NCBI RefSeq assembly: GCF_019649055.1
Contig: NW_026570275.1
Location: forward strand, 868,001 to 932,000
Source of the DNA: Paramacrobiotus metropolitanus
Taxonomy: Eukaryota; Tardigrada; Eutardigrada; Parachela; Macrobiotidae
Length of the DNA stretch: 64,000 nt
Direction of reading: 5' to 3'
How positions within the stretch are numbered: the stretch's first letter is position 1; every line of letters begins with the position of its first letter. The notes under the pieces were generated by a model. That model was given only the letters and a program-made list of their open reading frames with translations. It ran no database searches and was not told the origin of the DNA. The position numbers and the translations under genes were made by a program. Shown here one piece after another: positions 10,953 to 22,415 of this stretch.

Positions 10953-13094
10953 TTACTCTACAGCTGATGTTGGTGTAAACAGTGGAACAAAGTCCGCTGA
11001 ACGGACAAACTCACGCACGCTGTTCGATATTTTACCGGTAACGTGTGCATTGCCCAGCCGGGGGAAACTCCGGGAAAGCATGTTGTCCGGCATGCGGTGG
11101 AATTTGATATTCCACTTCCCTTCTTCGTTGTAGGCTGCGGTGGATACCGAGCCAATGGGCAGTTTTTCCTCGATATCCACAAGTGTCAAGGATACCACGT
11201 AGTCCAAGCTATCCTTCTTTGGTACTAGCGGTCGACGTTTAAGGTATGACCTTACCAAGTAAATTTGTTTCTGACCTTTAAGCGATGGAAGGCATATCAT
11301 CGGGACGCGGTATATCGTGTACCCGGTGTATCCAAATCGTGCTTCAAACGCCTCCATGGCTTTAAAAAGTTGGACCAACTCGTTGTCACCCAAGAATTGG
11401 TTCGTGTTACTGGTTTGGAAATGTGTATCCCTTTGATGACATTGCGGGGTCAAAGGTCCTATCTTTCCATTTGCAACGAGCCGTCCCCAAGTGGAATGGA
11501 GGTCCGCTAATTGGGCTAGTTTGACTGCTTCCTCTACCGGTGTTCCGGTCGGCCAAGCAGTTTTTTGCTGATGGAGATCCACTTCGTTGAAGGATTGCTC
11601 CATTCTCGCCTCTTGTTCTTCTTCCCAGGAGCGTTTCTTCATTGCCTCTTTGAGAGCCGGTGGGAATACTGGGGTCGGAGTACCGATTTCCCATTTTGTG
11701 TAAACGACCATTCTGGGATTTTTCTCGCGGTGCGGAATTTTCTTTGGAGTCGGCTCTGTCGGCTCGGTCACTTCCACTGGATCAGCTTCTTGATCCTGTG
11801 GTTTCATGCTTACCGACTGGGTACTGGTCGAAGGTTCCTGGTCCCCATCGGTTTCTCTGCCAGATTCGGTGTCCAAGCTGGACTGTTGGTCCTGGTCAGG
11901 TTCCAGGCCCGACTCGGCATCCGGGGTCGTGGTCGGCGTAGCCGAGGTTCCGGATACTGGTTCTTCTCCACCCATAAAGTAGGAGGTGCCTTGACGGCGC
12001 GGCTGCGGTGGTTTGTTCGTATTTCTGCAGATCGTTTCAGTGTGCCCAATCTTGCCACAAGTGTTGCACTTACGTATGACGTTCGTCTGGAGTTCCGGTG
12101 GCGTGGCTCGTTGGGGAGTCTCTCGCCTGGGCTGTTCCCTTTGTCGGTTCTGCATGTTCTGGGATCCACTTTGGGTCCCGTAATTTCCGAAGTTTCGGTT
12201 TGGAAGTCTTGAGTTCCCGGAGTTCCAGAAGTTTGGTCGGGTTCCGACGTTCGAATAACTTCTTCCTCGGTAGGAATTTCCTCGGTTTCCCCGAAAGGGC
12301 GTTTGGCTTCGCGCCCTGTCAAACGGTTGTGGCCAATTACGTTGGCTTTGTTGGGACTTACCGGAACCGTCGAGGTTCCCTCGGTCCAATCCTCCTTTAA
12401 TGTCCACCGCGCTTGTAATTGTTTTGTCCTTCAGGATCTGGTGATTGGCTCGTTGCATGATGTCGATCACGCGGGAAGCTTTCATCAGAAAATCTTCTGG
12501 AGTGGTCGGAAGCATCAGTCCGACGTCTTTAGCCAGTTGTCCGGTAAGTCCGTGGGTCAGCTTCTCTGCTTTTTCCGACTCGGATATCTTCTTTCCCAGA
12601 TTTTCTAGGATATAATAGAGTTTCATGACCTTATGGTAATAGTCATTAACACTTTCGTTAGGTTGCATCATGGTGCGACGAAGCTCTTGTTGTTTGTTTT
12701 CAAGGTAGCGGTACGGTTGGAACTTGTCCGTAAGTTCTTTCTTTAGCTCGTCCCATCGCTCCTGGTCGGTTGTAGCGGTGCTGGCCGGTCTTGGACGGTT
12801 CCGGAACCAGATTCCGGCATTTCCGGTCATGGCTAATTTCATTTGCTGAAGCATCTGGGTGTGGGACCATCCTTGCCCATCGCACACCGTTTCGAATTCC
12901 TGAAGGAAAAGTCCGATGTCCTCTCCTGGTTTCTCGCTAAACCGGGGTGGACGGATCGGTGCTGGAGCTTTGAGGTCTATGGCTCGTGCGGCCGTGACAG
13001 CACAGATAATGTCGTCCGTGGTGCTTATGTTTGATCCCGCCGTGGGACGGTCGGTTTCCTGAGTTTGATCCTGGGAGTCGTGTTCCGACTTCAC
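10953..13094 (-). CDS. Gag polyprotein of an LTR retrotransposon, 713 residues
   Basis: This is the longest minus-strand frame in the window and is uninterrupted. It has an acidic/polar N-terminus, a gag capsid domain (about residues 50-230; PPRFSEKPGEDIGLFLQEF, WDELKKELTDKFQPYRYLE, YYHKVMKLYYILENLGK), an Arg/Gly/Asn-rich basic stretch (about 250-330), a zinc knuckle CNTCGKIGHTETIC near residue 341, and a long Pro/Thr/Glu-rich region. Capsid assembles particles; the zinc knuckle binds element RNA. The ATG follows a leader of about 600 bp that begins next to a primer-binding site and LTR. No pol follows it leftwards, so this copy is cut off after gag. The long open frame suggests a young insertion. 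Confidence 0.88.
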   Translation of the reverse strand: MKSEHDSQDQTQETDRPTAGSNISTTDDIICAVTAARAIDLKAPAPIRPPRFSEKPGEDIGLFLQEFETVCDGQGWSHTQMLQQMKLAMTGNAGIWFRNRPRPASTATTDQERWDELKKELTDKFQPYRYLENKQQELRRTMMQPNESVNDYYHKVMKLYYILENLGKKISESEKAEKLTHGLTGQLAKDVGLMLPTTPEDFLMKASRVIDIMQRANHQILKDKTITSAVDIKGGLDRGNLDGSGKSQQSQRNWPQPFDRARSQTPFRGNRGNSYRGRSYSNVGTRPNFWNSGNSRLPNRNFGNYGTQSGSQNMQNRQREQPRRETPQRATPPELQTNVIRKCNTCGKIGHTETICRNTNKPPQPRRQGTSYFMGGEEPVSGTSATPTTTPDAESGLEPDQDQQSSLDTESGRETDGDQEPSTSTQSVSMKPQDQEADPVEVTEPTEPTPKKIPHREKNPRMVVYTKWEIGTPTPVFPPALKEAMKKRSWEEEQEARMEQSFNEVDLHQQKTAWPTGTPVEEAVKLAQLADLHSTWGRLVANGKIGPLTPQCHQRDTHFQTSNTNQFLGDNELVQLFKAMEAFEARFGYTGYTIYRVPMICLPSLKGQKQIYLVRSYLKRRPLVPKKDSLDYVVSLTLVDIEEKLPIGSVSTAAYNEEGKWNIKFHRMPDNMLSRSFPRLGNAHVTGKISNSVREFVRSADFVPLFTPTSAVE

Positions 13095-13366
13095 CTCTTC
13101 GTCGAAAACAGAGGAATCTGTTTCGGTTCGGACTGGCTCTCCGGTTTTGGTCGGGAGTTCGTCCGGGTTTAGGTTTTGGGCGGGTTGCGGGACTCCTTGC
13201 GAGTGTCCGGCTTCACCGTCCCTTTGCTCCAGTGTACTTAAAGATTCGACTTACCCCTATGGGTCGTCCTTCTGCTTTAGTGTAGACGTCTTCTTTATAC
13301 CGGACGGTATAACTCGGAATCCCTAGGTTCGCTGGGGATGCAGTAGGGTCCTCCGGAAAATCTGGT

Positions 13367-13635
13367 TGACCAGAAAGGTCGCAGGTTCCTGCAGGCTGAC
13401 TGTGACCAAAAGGTCACGCTGTTTGAGATGACCGAAAGGTTACGCTGTTGGGATGACCGAAAGGTCACCGTTTGTGATGTTGGGGATCCGGATCGTGTGT
13501 CGGAACCGTCCTAAGGTGTGCACCCCTTTGGGACAGTCCTATGCTGTTGTAGTTCGGCACCAGTTAGATCATGTGGATCTAACGACGATTGGGTGACCGA
13601 AGGTCACGGATGTGGATAGTGTGACCGAAGGTCAC
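13367..13635 (-). repeat. Six small hairpins in the LTR-element leader
   Basis: Six copies of TGACC-loop-GGTCA lie at 13367-13380, 13402-13417, 13429-13442, 13454-13467, 13593-13607 and 13621-13635. Stems are 5-6 bp and loops 3-5 nt; four of the six stems are fully paired at five or six positions. They sit between the primer-binding site and the gag start, where LTR elements often hold packaging or dimerisation signals. Confidence 0.75.
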
Positions 13636-13685
13636 GGTTTGCTGGTTGTAGATGTAGAAGTGTTGTCCGTGTTCAAAACTCGGTT

Positions 13686-13696
13686 TTCGGCACCAA
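13686..13696 (-). promoter_or_regulatory. Primer-binding site
   Basis: Minus-strand TTGGTGCCGAA lies immediately inside the LTR. TGG-x-GCC starts are typical of sites that pair with a host tRNA 3' end to prime reverse transcription. I cannot say which tRNA. Confidence 0.6.
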
Positions 13697-14040
13697 TGTG
13701 GGAGTTTAGGCTTTAATTCGGAAAAATGATGATTTCTGCTTTCCATTCAAGAGCTATTTATAGCGCGTGCTGTGTCAGCACATAGCGCTGAAAGTGCTTA
13801 AGGCAAACATCCGTGTCAGCACACGGTAATGCTTAAGGTAAACATCCGTGTTAGTACACGGCTCTGCACATAAACAGCTTGAGGCTAAACATTCTCGCAG
13901 TGTTGGCACTGCAGTGAAAGGCGCAATACAACATTGCAATAGAACGTGCAATTAAATACGTGTAAAATATTACTGACTGAATATCCTGGCTATGCTGGCT
14001 ATCCTATCCTGGGTATCCTGGCGGTATGTGATACTTCACA
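13697..14040 (-). repeat. Long terminal repeat, 344 bp
   Basis: On the minus strand it starts TGTGAAGTATCAC and ends CTCCCACA, giving the usual TG...CA ends. It contains a TATA-like CTATAAATAG about 80 bp before its inner end (about 13750-13760), and is followed directly by a primer-binding-type sequence. A TATCCTGG-like unit is repeated near its outer end (13981-14025). A GTGYTRACACGG unit occurs more than once in the middle. It would act as promoter and polyadenylation region. No partner LTR is visible in the window. Confidence 0.75.
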
Positions 14041-16148
14041 CAGTAATCAGCGTCCCTAACAAAATCTGTAATAACTTTGATCGTTAAACGGTAATTGTTT
14101 TAGCAAATGGCGTTAACCGTTAGCGGCGGAACATATCAAGAAACAGGACATCCGTTTCGCCAATGTGAGCATCTGCTTTTTGCGGCTTACAGGACTACCT
14201 GTTACACAGTCAAGCTAATTATGCTGGCGATGGTGAAACCACCATCATCGGCTTACTCCTGCTCCGTTGCACAGCGACCTGGATTTATTCCCGTTTTCTA
14301 GAGAAAACTATAACTCTGCCCGCACGGGTGCCATGTATACCCTCCTCGTCCAGTTGATTACAAGTTGAGCTAATCATAAATTGTGAAGATAAAGGCTGCT
14401 TGGGATACGGATTCCCGTGCTGCCAAGCAGTGTTTTGTCAAGAAAGTTTATCTTGTGCCATGAAAGTTCTATGAAACGGAAGAAACGGGGAGCGAAGGTG
14501 ACATTGAATAAGGGCTGCCAGCGGTAAAATATAATCATAATCAATGCGGGAGCTGTGACAACTCGCACGAAACAGCGCGCCCGCTATTTGATGTGGTCCA
14601 GGTGCACGCTTTGTTGATCTTTTGTCAGACGGGACTGTAATGTGAATGTAGTTAAATTAGACAATAGACACCTGATTACGAGACTGGAAAGGGCTTTGGA
14701 GGGAGAGCGTAGACCTGCAAGACAAATGACTTGTGTGAAAGAATAGTTCCAGCCGAGTATAGAAACCGTGACGGTTGTGCCATAGAAGATTGTTGAATGG
14801 TCGCAACCGTTGCCTCCCTCAGGCCGCATATAGATCGGGTAGACCGACAAGCTGAAAAAAGTCTGGGATTGTAAGGAAAGAAAATGCAACAAAAAATGTG
14901 GGGCAACATGGAAATTTTGTTATCTGCGCTTCAGAGCGTCAGATACAGATAACATATTTAAAATTCGGGTTGGTTTACTTGGGTTCGTCGGGTTGGTTGG
15001 GTTGGTTTACAAGCACTACCACACGGTGGCGTGCTTGACGAAATGAATGCCAACTTTCCAAACGGTGGCCTGGATTGAGCCATTTACGAAATAAGCAATC
15101 GCCCGCCCAGTCAGGCATAACAATGCAATAGCTACAGTTGAATTTTTTAATAGTTATGTATTAAGAGACACACAGCACGGCAGAGATTACGGCGGAAACA
15201 ATAATTATTCGAGAGGGTCAAGTTCTGCCCATCCCCGAGAGAAGGCGATTGGTGGAGGCAGAACCAACATTATAGGGGACGAGCGTTTAACGGTCGAAGT
15301 CAGTTATCGTCGCGAGACGGGGAAAAGGGGCCCGTTTGTTTCAGATGAGGTCGTAGGTGACATTACCAAATCAACTGTTGGGACATTTGTTACAGTAATT
15401 CTTCGAAACAGCGCTATATCGTAACGCCGAGGTCGCCAGCAGAAGGTCAACGTACTCGGCGTCGAGGACGAAAATTTCTTTTCAAGAAAACCAGGAAACT
15501 GTAGTGATAGTTTTGTTTTACGCTAAAATAGGCTTTAAGGCGATTGTGCGACGTTTCACCGCCAGACATTTCATGACCGGACGTTTCACCGAGTAACATT
15601 TCACCACAGTAACGATTCAGATCCTGGACAATTCGCCGACGCGACTTTTCGAAACCATAACGTTTTAGATCCGCAACGTTTCAAAACCATCAAAAATAAA
15701 ATTTGACCGATAATGTCATAGAAGAAGCAACCATCCCGTGGCGAGACCGTGTCCGGGAAAATAAAGGACCGTGTCCGGTGAAATAGCGGAAACCCGGAAA
15801 CTGCCTGCTGTCCGTAACTCTGGCGTGTTGTACAGTTGCAGTGCCGCTTGCGCACAGATGTTCATATATGCAGTGAGTATTCGTACTCTGCACAAGATAA
15901 CACCACCGCCTTCCCGCTTCGTTTATTAATACTTAACAATATTATGAACATAAAAATAACCAACAAGTACAATACATAAAACTATAAGAGTAATAAAACA
16001 GCAAGTAATACGGCAACCATGAGCAAGTTCTGCAATACTAACACAACACAAGATTCAGTACGGTATAAAAATATAATAACTTCAAAATACAAACACCCAT
16101 CACCACTAACACCAACACGGCAACCGCCGCCGCCCAAACTAACCCCGA
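14041..16148. other. No gene recognised; T/G-rich and GTTTCACC-rich patches
   Basis: At 14960-15015 there is a GGTTGGTTTACTTGGGTT-like T/G-rich patch. At 15545-15680 several near copies of ACGTTTCACCG / ACATTTCACC and related AACGTTT units are packed together. No coding frame is convincing. Confidence 0.5.
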
Positions 16149-16481
16149 TCAACACCGCCGATCGGCATGCTGAAAACCCGTCATAACCCCGTCGCATTTC
16201 ATCAATTGTTCCACAGTGAGCACGTGCGGTATAAAGACGGGTAAGTGCTCCAGAAACCCTGGAAGCGACTTACTGTGTTTTTGGTTTGAGTACTGTTGCG
16301 CGCAAGCCATTTTCAGCTGATTTGCCCGGGTCTTCCCAGACAAATTAGCGACTGTTTCAAAATCTTCTTCTTCAGCCTTTTTCAACTCCTCGACCTCACG
16401 CTCAGTGTCATCAATCTCACACTGCACCGCAGTGACGCGGTAAGCCCATAATACGTCGTTCAGGGGTTCGTCTCTTTTCAA
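16149..16481 (-). CDS. Hypothetical protein with coiled-coil segment, 110 residues
   Basis: The frame starts MKRDEPLNDVLWAYR, then has a charged heptad-like helix (DDTEREVEELKKAEEEDFE) that looks like a coiled coil, then a mixed C-terminal half (SLPGFLEHLPVFIPHVLTVEQLM). Its composition is more protein-like than neighbouring frames. No family is recognised; it could be a whole small gene, one exon or an element remnant. Confidence 0.3.
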   Translation of the reverse strand: MKRDEPLNDVLWAYRVTAVQCEIDDTEREVEELKKAEEEDFETVANLSGKTRANQLKMACAQQYSNQKHSKSLPGFLEHLPVFIPHVLTVEQLMKCDGVMTGFQHADRRC

Positions 16482-18892
16482 AGTTTCAAAACGGGTATAC
16501 CGTTGACAAAAACCTAAATCTTAGTGCTTTAGGTTGCACGACATGTTTTGCGGAATTTTGCGCTTTTCAAAACAATTTAGCACGCGCGTTAGTGATTTTA
16601 CCTTATCGCAAGCCTTCTGCCCCTCCATCTGCAAGCTAAAAATGTGCGCGAAACGGGAACAATCTGGTTATTGAGACTGCCGCTGAAACCGCTGTTTTTG
16701 ATAACTTCTTCAGTCGTGCCCGCGATTCTAGGGAGTATTCTGTTGGGAGTGGCCAGGAAGCTGATGACAACATGATATCATCCCAATGATCGCCTAGATC
16801 TGACGCCAGATAGAGAATATATATGGTAATGCAGATTTCTCATCGTCGATTTTCCTTCTGATTTTTTCTCCATGAAAAAAAGCTGATGGATTGCCAAGAT
16901 TCAGAACTGTCGCGTGGCGTGAACGAAATTTTAAGTTGGAAGGTCAATGAATTCCGAGGCTTTATGCTGCACTACAGGCCTGTACTTGAGCATATTTCAC
17001 CTGATGATGACCTTGAAAAGCAATTTTGCCAGAAACAATTGTTCCGAACCTTGTAATTAGTACAAGAAAAATATCTGCCTCGCTAATGACGATATTTGCC
17101 TTGTGAATGAATGGACCTGCGGAGATATCGCGTATGCAGAAAAGTTGCATATACCCAACGGAAGCAGTAATCCGTAGATTGGAAAATTTGCAACGGAATG
17201 GTCCTGTTTGCGAAGTGAAAGGATGCACCAGTAGGCTGAAAATAAGCTGAAAATGGTAACGAAACAAACAAATCCGAGTAAAAGTGCACGTGAGCGCATG
17301 GCCAGCACAGGCGACCTAGGGAACAGACAGAAAGCTGGGAAATCGAGACGTCTAATATCGGCGACGGAGACAAAAAGCTATGAATAATTTTAATATACTT
17401 AGAAATTTTGTTAACGGCTCACAACGAATTCAAGACGGGTGCCGTATATTAGATATGTCTGTATGACGACGCTACTGCCGTACACAGAGTTGTGTAAGTT
17501 GTGGCTGCACTCGAGGGGCAGCTATGCAGTATGGACTTAGAAACCTTTACAAAATTTAGGAACGATATTGTTTGCTTTTCTCAATGGAGTTCGATTGTAG
17601 TCAGGTAGATAAAGAATACGATAATACAAATTTTTTATAAACTAGACGATAACTCACTGACATATATCAAGAAACATAAATAAAACGAATAACATTATTA
17701 GCGGCAGTCGGATATAAAGAGCGCTTGCGAATCGGCAAATGCTTTCGTACCGGGCATATTGCAATGTGGACAGGTATTATTAGAAATAATGGTATCGTCA
17801 ATACAGATACATTTCAAGATTAGGTACAAAAACATAGAAGTAGGTGCAAGTGCATTACATATAGAACCTTAACATAAAGTACATTTTAACCAACGGGTTT
17901 CGATTGCGTAGAAGCTAGGCCGTTAACCGTAAATCCGCAAGCGCATGATCGGGGAATGAATATTATGCAAAATCGATGGTGTATAATTCAGTGCACATCT
18001 AAAGCAGAAAAAAGGAGCCACAGAGAGGAACACCTGATCGCAGTTAATAAGACACAATTGTGTTTGTGATTTCAACACCGGCGAGGTATTTAAGATAAAC
18101 GTTATTTTTGACGTCGGCGTAGTATTTACGATAAACTCCTGGCTGGCTACCACGCTGGGACAGCGCAAGGTTCTACTTCAATCTGAATAAGAGGTACGCT
18201 CGCCTGACCTATGTGAAATTTTTCAGATGGTTATAAATCTTTGTAGTTGATAAGGTGCTTGATGAGTTCTTCTTTCTTTCTGGGAATCGGTCCGGGATTT
18301 ACTTATTTTAACTCCCTCCATGCGAAAGTCCTCAGGAAATGCTGCTCGTGCTGTGCACTGCTGCTCCTGCTGTGCACATTACCACAGTGTCCGACGATGT
18401 CCGGACGCTAGAAGACTGACCTGGCCAAAAAGTCGAGTGTTTGTGTGTGTGTGTGTGTACACGATAACTTTCGAAGGATTTCCGCTATCCTTCTCAAATT
18501 TTGCACGATGATCGAATGATCCAAAACTGAGGTCGAGTTCGTTAATGAGCCTGATCTGACCGGAAATAGGGAAGATCTGGGACTCTGAAGTTAACATAGC
18601 GGTCTACGGAGAATGCACTGTCACATTTGGCTTACCACAAGCTTATGGTTACCTGACTGGGCCAACTTATAAAGTCATACATTTACAGTCGCCAGGCAGC
18701 GCCCTTCTTTTTAGCGCTTGAGTGTAGAATTCCGAAAGGCAACTTAGAACTGATTTAGACAATTGCCTTTTCCAGCAGCTCGCGCGAACTGGGACAAATG
18801 TTCCTATGATTTGTTTTATTGACGCTGTCATTTGGACCGTGGTGAATAAACGCGAAACAGGCTATTAAGTTTCTTATAATTATTAAAACACC
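16482..18892. other. No gene recognised
   Basis: Only short frames without motifs. A (GT)n microsatellite lies at about 18437-18459. Confidence 0.5.
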
Positions 18893-18960
18893 CACCGTCC
18901 ACCGAAGGCGGAGCCGCAGGCGACGCCGAGCTGCGGCGCGGGCGGAGCCCGCGGAGCAGC
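18893..18960. repeat. GC-rich hairpin cluster
   Basis: A 68-bp GC-rich island in AT-rich DNA, with several short complementary blocks such as GGCGGAGCC / GGCTCCGCC and GGGCGGAGCCCGCGG. It resembles the GC clusters or palindromic ends seen in some mobile or organelle-derived sequences. Its origin is unknown. Confidence 0.5.
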
Positions 18961-21021
18961 AAGTGAAACTTTCTGCATAAAAGTTATTAATTTTCAAACA
19001 GAAAAACAAAATTCGTAAAACTAAATGCAACGAAAACCATTATGCGGAATGCAAAAAAAGAGCCTTAATTTGTGCCGTGATATTTAGAATTCTACCAGGC
19101 TTTACTTGATATGTAAATATAATGTAATGCATGCGGTAAAGACAGAAAGAAGCACAACTAGTGGACTGTGCACAAGGACCGGGAAAGATACCGATACATG
19201 TTTTATCGGCTACCAACTGAGTAAAGCGTTGCGAGACTATGTTTTTCAAAGTACTGTACAAAGTACTGTACAGTACTTTGAATTCAGTAGATTAGGTGTA
19301 CTTAGTTATCTCGTACGAGATATTAATTTTCGGTTACTCTATGTATGCGTTCGCAGAAATTGGTTTAATTGGATACTTTCGCACCTTACTGCTTAAATTT
19401 AGCATTAATACAACAAACTTTTTACTTTTCGTAATCTTCCAAAAATTAAAGTTTGTTTGAAGTGTTACTTACACTTATGCTGGGTAACTGCGGGAAGTTT
19501 TTCAATTGATCGTATTTCGCTTTTGCAGGCTTTTAAACGCGGCCACAAAATGCCATAAAAATAAAATGCCATAAAAAAACTCTAAAATTTAGACCCTGGA
19601 CAACTGCAATCGGTACATTAAACACCGAATGCGCTAAAAAACTACTGGATAGCCGCTATGCTTCTGTAGAATACATAGGCGGTTCTGTAACTTAGTTAGT
19701 CCTTAGTTTTAAGTTTAAGACAGTTCGTAGTTACAGTTAAACGATAAACTTTCTACAGTGCGAACCCATGCGAGGCCTGCTTTGCGCGACAGAGAGAGCG
19801 TACACCTAGTATATGCCATAGCAACAGAGGTGAAACACCGGCTGTCGTGGACGGTAGCTGTGCGCTTCGGAATTTGGACTGCCGACGATTTCCGTTGCAG
19901 TGGCATTTAACGCGCTCACTCGCTACTTTACATGGCAGCTTCTGTCCATTCTGTCTGTGGAACTGGTCATTTCTCTGAATCACACTCAGTCAGCTCAGTT
20001 GATCGATCACGCATTCGCAATTAATAAATAGTTTATTAAAACCGTAACCGGTGAAACTTTTTCACCTCTACAGCTTTCCTTCTTTTACATTTTGTCTCAT
20101 CACGCAAGTGTTTGCTCATTGTCGAAGATTTCGTCTCATCAAAATCTTTGATAATGAGTAAATCTTGATAATGAGTAATGCCTGAAAAAAAAGGTTCTGC
20201 ATTACTCTCTGTTTTTAACAACCACTTCAGAACGAATAAACCATCAAGTTTTCCGAGATTATGAACCTAGAATTTTCGAACCAACAGGAAACAAAAAATT
20301 CACAAAATTCCGTTGTGATTTCACCGCCGATAATTAGCATATCTGCTGTAAACATCCATTTCTCTCCGTTTCGTTCTGCAAAACGGCCAAATTCGGCATT
20401 CAAAGTCCCGTTTTGATGCGCGAGTACGTTTCAGAATCAAAATAAGGGCACTGTGCGTGTTCGTGCTTGCGGAGCACGTTAACTGTGTGTCTACGGTTTT
20501 TCCTCTCCATCATATGTTATGTCTACACGTTAAGAATAAAACAAAAAAATGGTGTCAAAAAAACAGATGTAATGCCGGTCTAAGCGGAACCGTTGCTCCT
20601 TTCAGCGGCCGAGGATGATCTCCTCATGGGGAATCTTTGTGGGATGAGCCGATCGAACAACAGACAGTACGCCTGAAAATTAAATTCAATTATCAAGGTT
20701 ACTAGCGTGACAAAAATCTGAATTAGCACATGGATTATTTTGTCGGCTGACCCTGGGTTTTACAGTTAACTGTAACGGGATCGGGTAACGGGATTACGGG
20801 AAGTACGGGGATGAATTGGGAAATTCTCTGTATATCGAACATTCAAAACGGACAAAGAAAACTTAACAGCAATCGAAATTACTTGCTAGGGAAAGTGACA
20901 AAGTCCTGTCTCATGCAAGCAATCAAAAGCTTTTAACAGTACATACAGAATGAAATTTTTATGTACAGAATTCCAAATACCGTACTAGTATACTAGTATT
21001 TGTTTTGCAGATTTTCTGTTA
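18961..21021. other. No gene recognised; perfect 20-bp palindrome inside
   Basis: AAAGTACTGTACAGTACTTT at 19260-19279 is a perfect palindrome, preceded by a direct CAAAGTACTGTA copy at 19247-19258. Otherwise AT-rich, with short motif-less frames. Confidence 0.5.
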
Positions 21022-21047
21022 CTAGGGGACCCCGCGCAAACTGCGCG
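21022..21047 (-). mobile_element. Helitron 3' terminus 1
   Basis: On the minus strand the sequence reads CGCGCA-GTT-TGCGCG hairpin, then GGGTCC, then CTAG, then T. A GC hairpin about 10 nt before a terminal CTAG, with T following, is the canonical Helitron 3' end. Two near-identical ends occur at 40653 and 41030. The element body would extend to the right; no replicase was seen there, so it is probably non-autonomous or truncated. Confidence 0.65.
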
Positions 21048-21828
21048 TAACATATCGGCACAGAATCGTTCGCTTCATTTGGAGGCGTATTAGGATTAAC
21101 AGTGAAGTTCAACCAGGCTTAAACCAAGTTCTAACAACTAACTGACTGCTGTAGTCTTCAGTACTGTTAACGCCTCCACTTGCGCTCCACACGTATCGTA
21201 TCGTCGTATCGTACATCCGTTTTTTGAAAACCAAAGTAATTTTGTTTTAGAGTTTAACGCATGGAAAGATTTGTGTCGCGCTCATGTCTATCCGTGGCAG
21301 CAACCCAGGAAGACTGGTAAATGCATGCGCAACCGTCCTAGGGAGAGTTAAAGTTTTTGTGCAGAATCCTTCAACTATTGCAAGATTTCCAAGTTAAGAC
21401 TGGGATCAGGGATATTAGAATTCTTTGTCCTTCGTCTCGTCGAGGCGTTTCAGTATCGTCAAACAGATCGCGGTTGAAAATTTTTAATTGCGGACCAGTA
21501 ATTACGCCATTGGGACACGTCCGATTTTGTAGTGGGATTTGACGTTGAAAACGAGAATGCTCCTGTGACCTCATTCGAAAAACCCGAGTGGAAACGGACC
21601 AAGAACTCTAAGTTCTTCAAAATCACAATCCGCCTGCTACTGTATTTTAAAATTCTTGTACAATATCTGTTTATGTTCCAGTTTGACATAATTGCATTCA
21701 CGGATCAAATGTGTGATTCGGTCACCTTTCACACCTTTCGGCTTATTCTTCGGCTTTTTTAGATGCATTGAATCGAAAAGAAGCGTAATGCGTAGCCAAA
21801 AAAACCATCCCGGCAATATTCTCTTCAG
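21048..21828. other. Possible Helitron body; no gene recognised
   Basis: This lies on the interior side of Helitron terminus 1. No Rep or helicase motif is visible, and the 5' end cannot be placed. Confidence 0.35.
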
Positions 21829-22179
21829 CTAATACTTTTCCGCTAAGAGTTTTCTGTTTTTGAAATAGCGATAATAATTTAAAGTTCGTTTGCGTTCGGC
21901 TTTCCGCACTCGTACACGAAAAGTACTTGATTTATTTTTAGGGTTAGGCGTTTTTGCTGCATCAAATGCCTCATGTATTAAGAACAACTTTCTGTGGAAA
22001 TGACGATTTTCTTCATCAGTCAACTCATCTGCCATTGCCTGAGTGAGGTTCACGGTTTTAGAATGAATATAAGGAATAAAGAGTAAAGAAAACACACAAA
22101 CTGAACAATAACTAAATAATTCATGATGAAAAGAATTTATGTTCAATGAAAGTTCATCACCAACTGAGACTAACCTCAC
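21829..22179 (-). CDS. Hypothetical protein, 116 residues, hydrophobic start and basic tail
   Basis: The frame has a hydrophobic segment (SYCSVCVFSLLFIPYI, about residues 23-38) that could be a signal anchor. An acidic/polar part follows (MADELTDEENRHFH), then a strongly basic tail (RVRVRKAERKRTLNYYRYF). An internal methionine before ADELTDEE could be the true start, giving a soluble basic protein of about 68 residues. No family is recognised. Confidence 0.3.
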   Translation of the reverse strand: MRLVSVGDELSLNINSFHHELFSYCSVCVFSLLFIPYIHSKTVNLTQAMADELTDEENRHFHRKLFLIHEAFDAAKTPNPKNKSSTFRVRVRKAERKRTLNYYRYFKNRKLLAEKY

Positions 22180-22415
22180 AATCTTTCATAGAGATTCGTA
22201 TTATTAAACCTCCTTGAAGGGTTAGGCATAGTCTTAAACTCCGCAAGAATAGCTGCATAATAAATAAACCGGTACTGTATACATTTATGCAACACCTGAG
22301 GATGATTTCCGGTGAACTCGATCAAATGGCAAAGCTAAGCATATCTCACATGGTTTCAGTAGCAACCAATTTTTTTTAGGTCCAGAATTGTCGACAGAGG
22401 TATGCGGTACGTTCT

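Larger units (their letters stand above)
10935..14040 (-). mobile_element. LTR retrotransposon copy: 5' LTR, leader and gag only
   Basis: In minus-strand order: LTR (14040 to 13697), primer-binding site (about 13696 to 13686), leader (13685 to 13095) and gag (13094 to 10953). It is a Ty3/gypsy-type gag. No second LTR and no pol were found downstream, so the copy is truncated near 10935. The intact gag frame points to a recent age. Codon style resembles that of the pol/env element at 22.7-29.9 kb, so the two may be one family; that is inference. Confidence 0.75.

Noticed and set aside
11565-12608. Long plus-strand frames (up to 215 codons) as genes
   Set aside because: They are antisense shadows of the gag frame at 10953-13094, which has a clear capsid domain and zinc knuckle.
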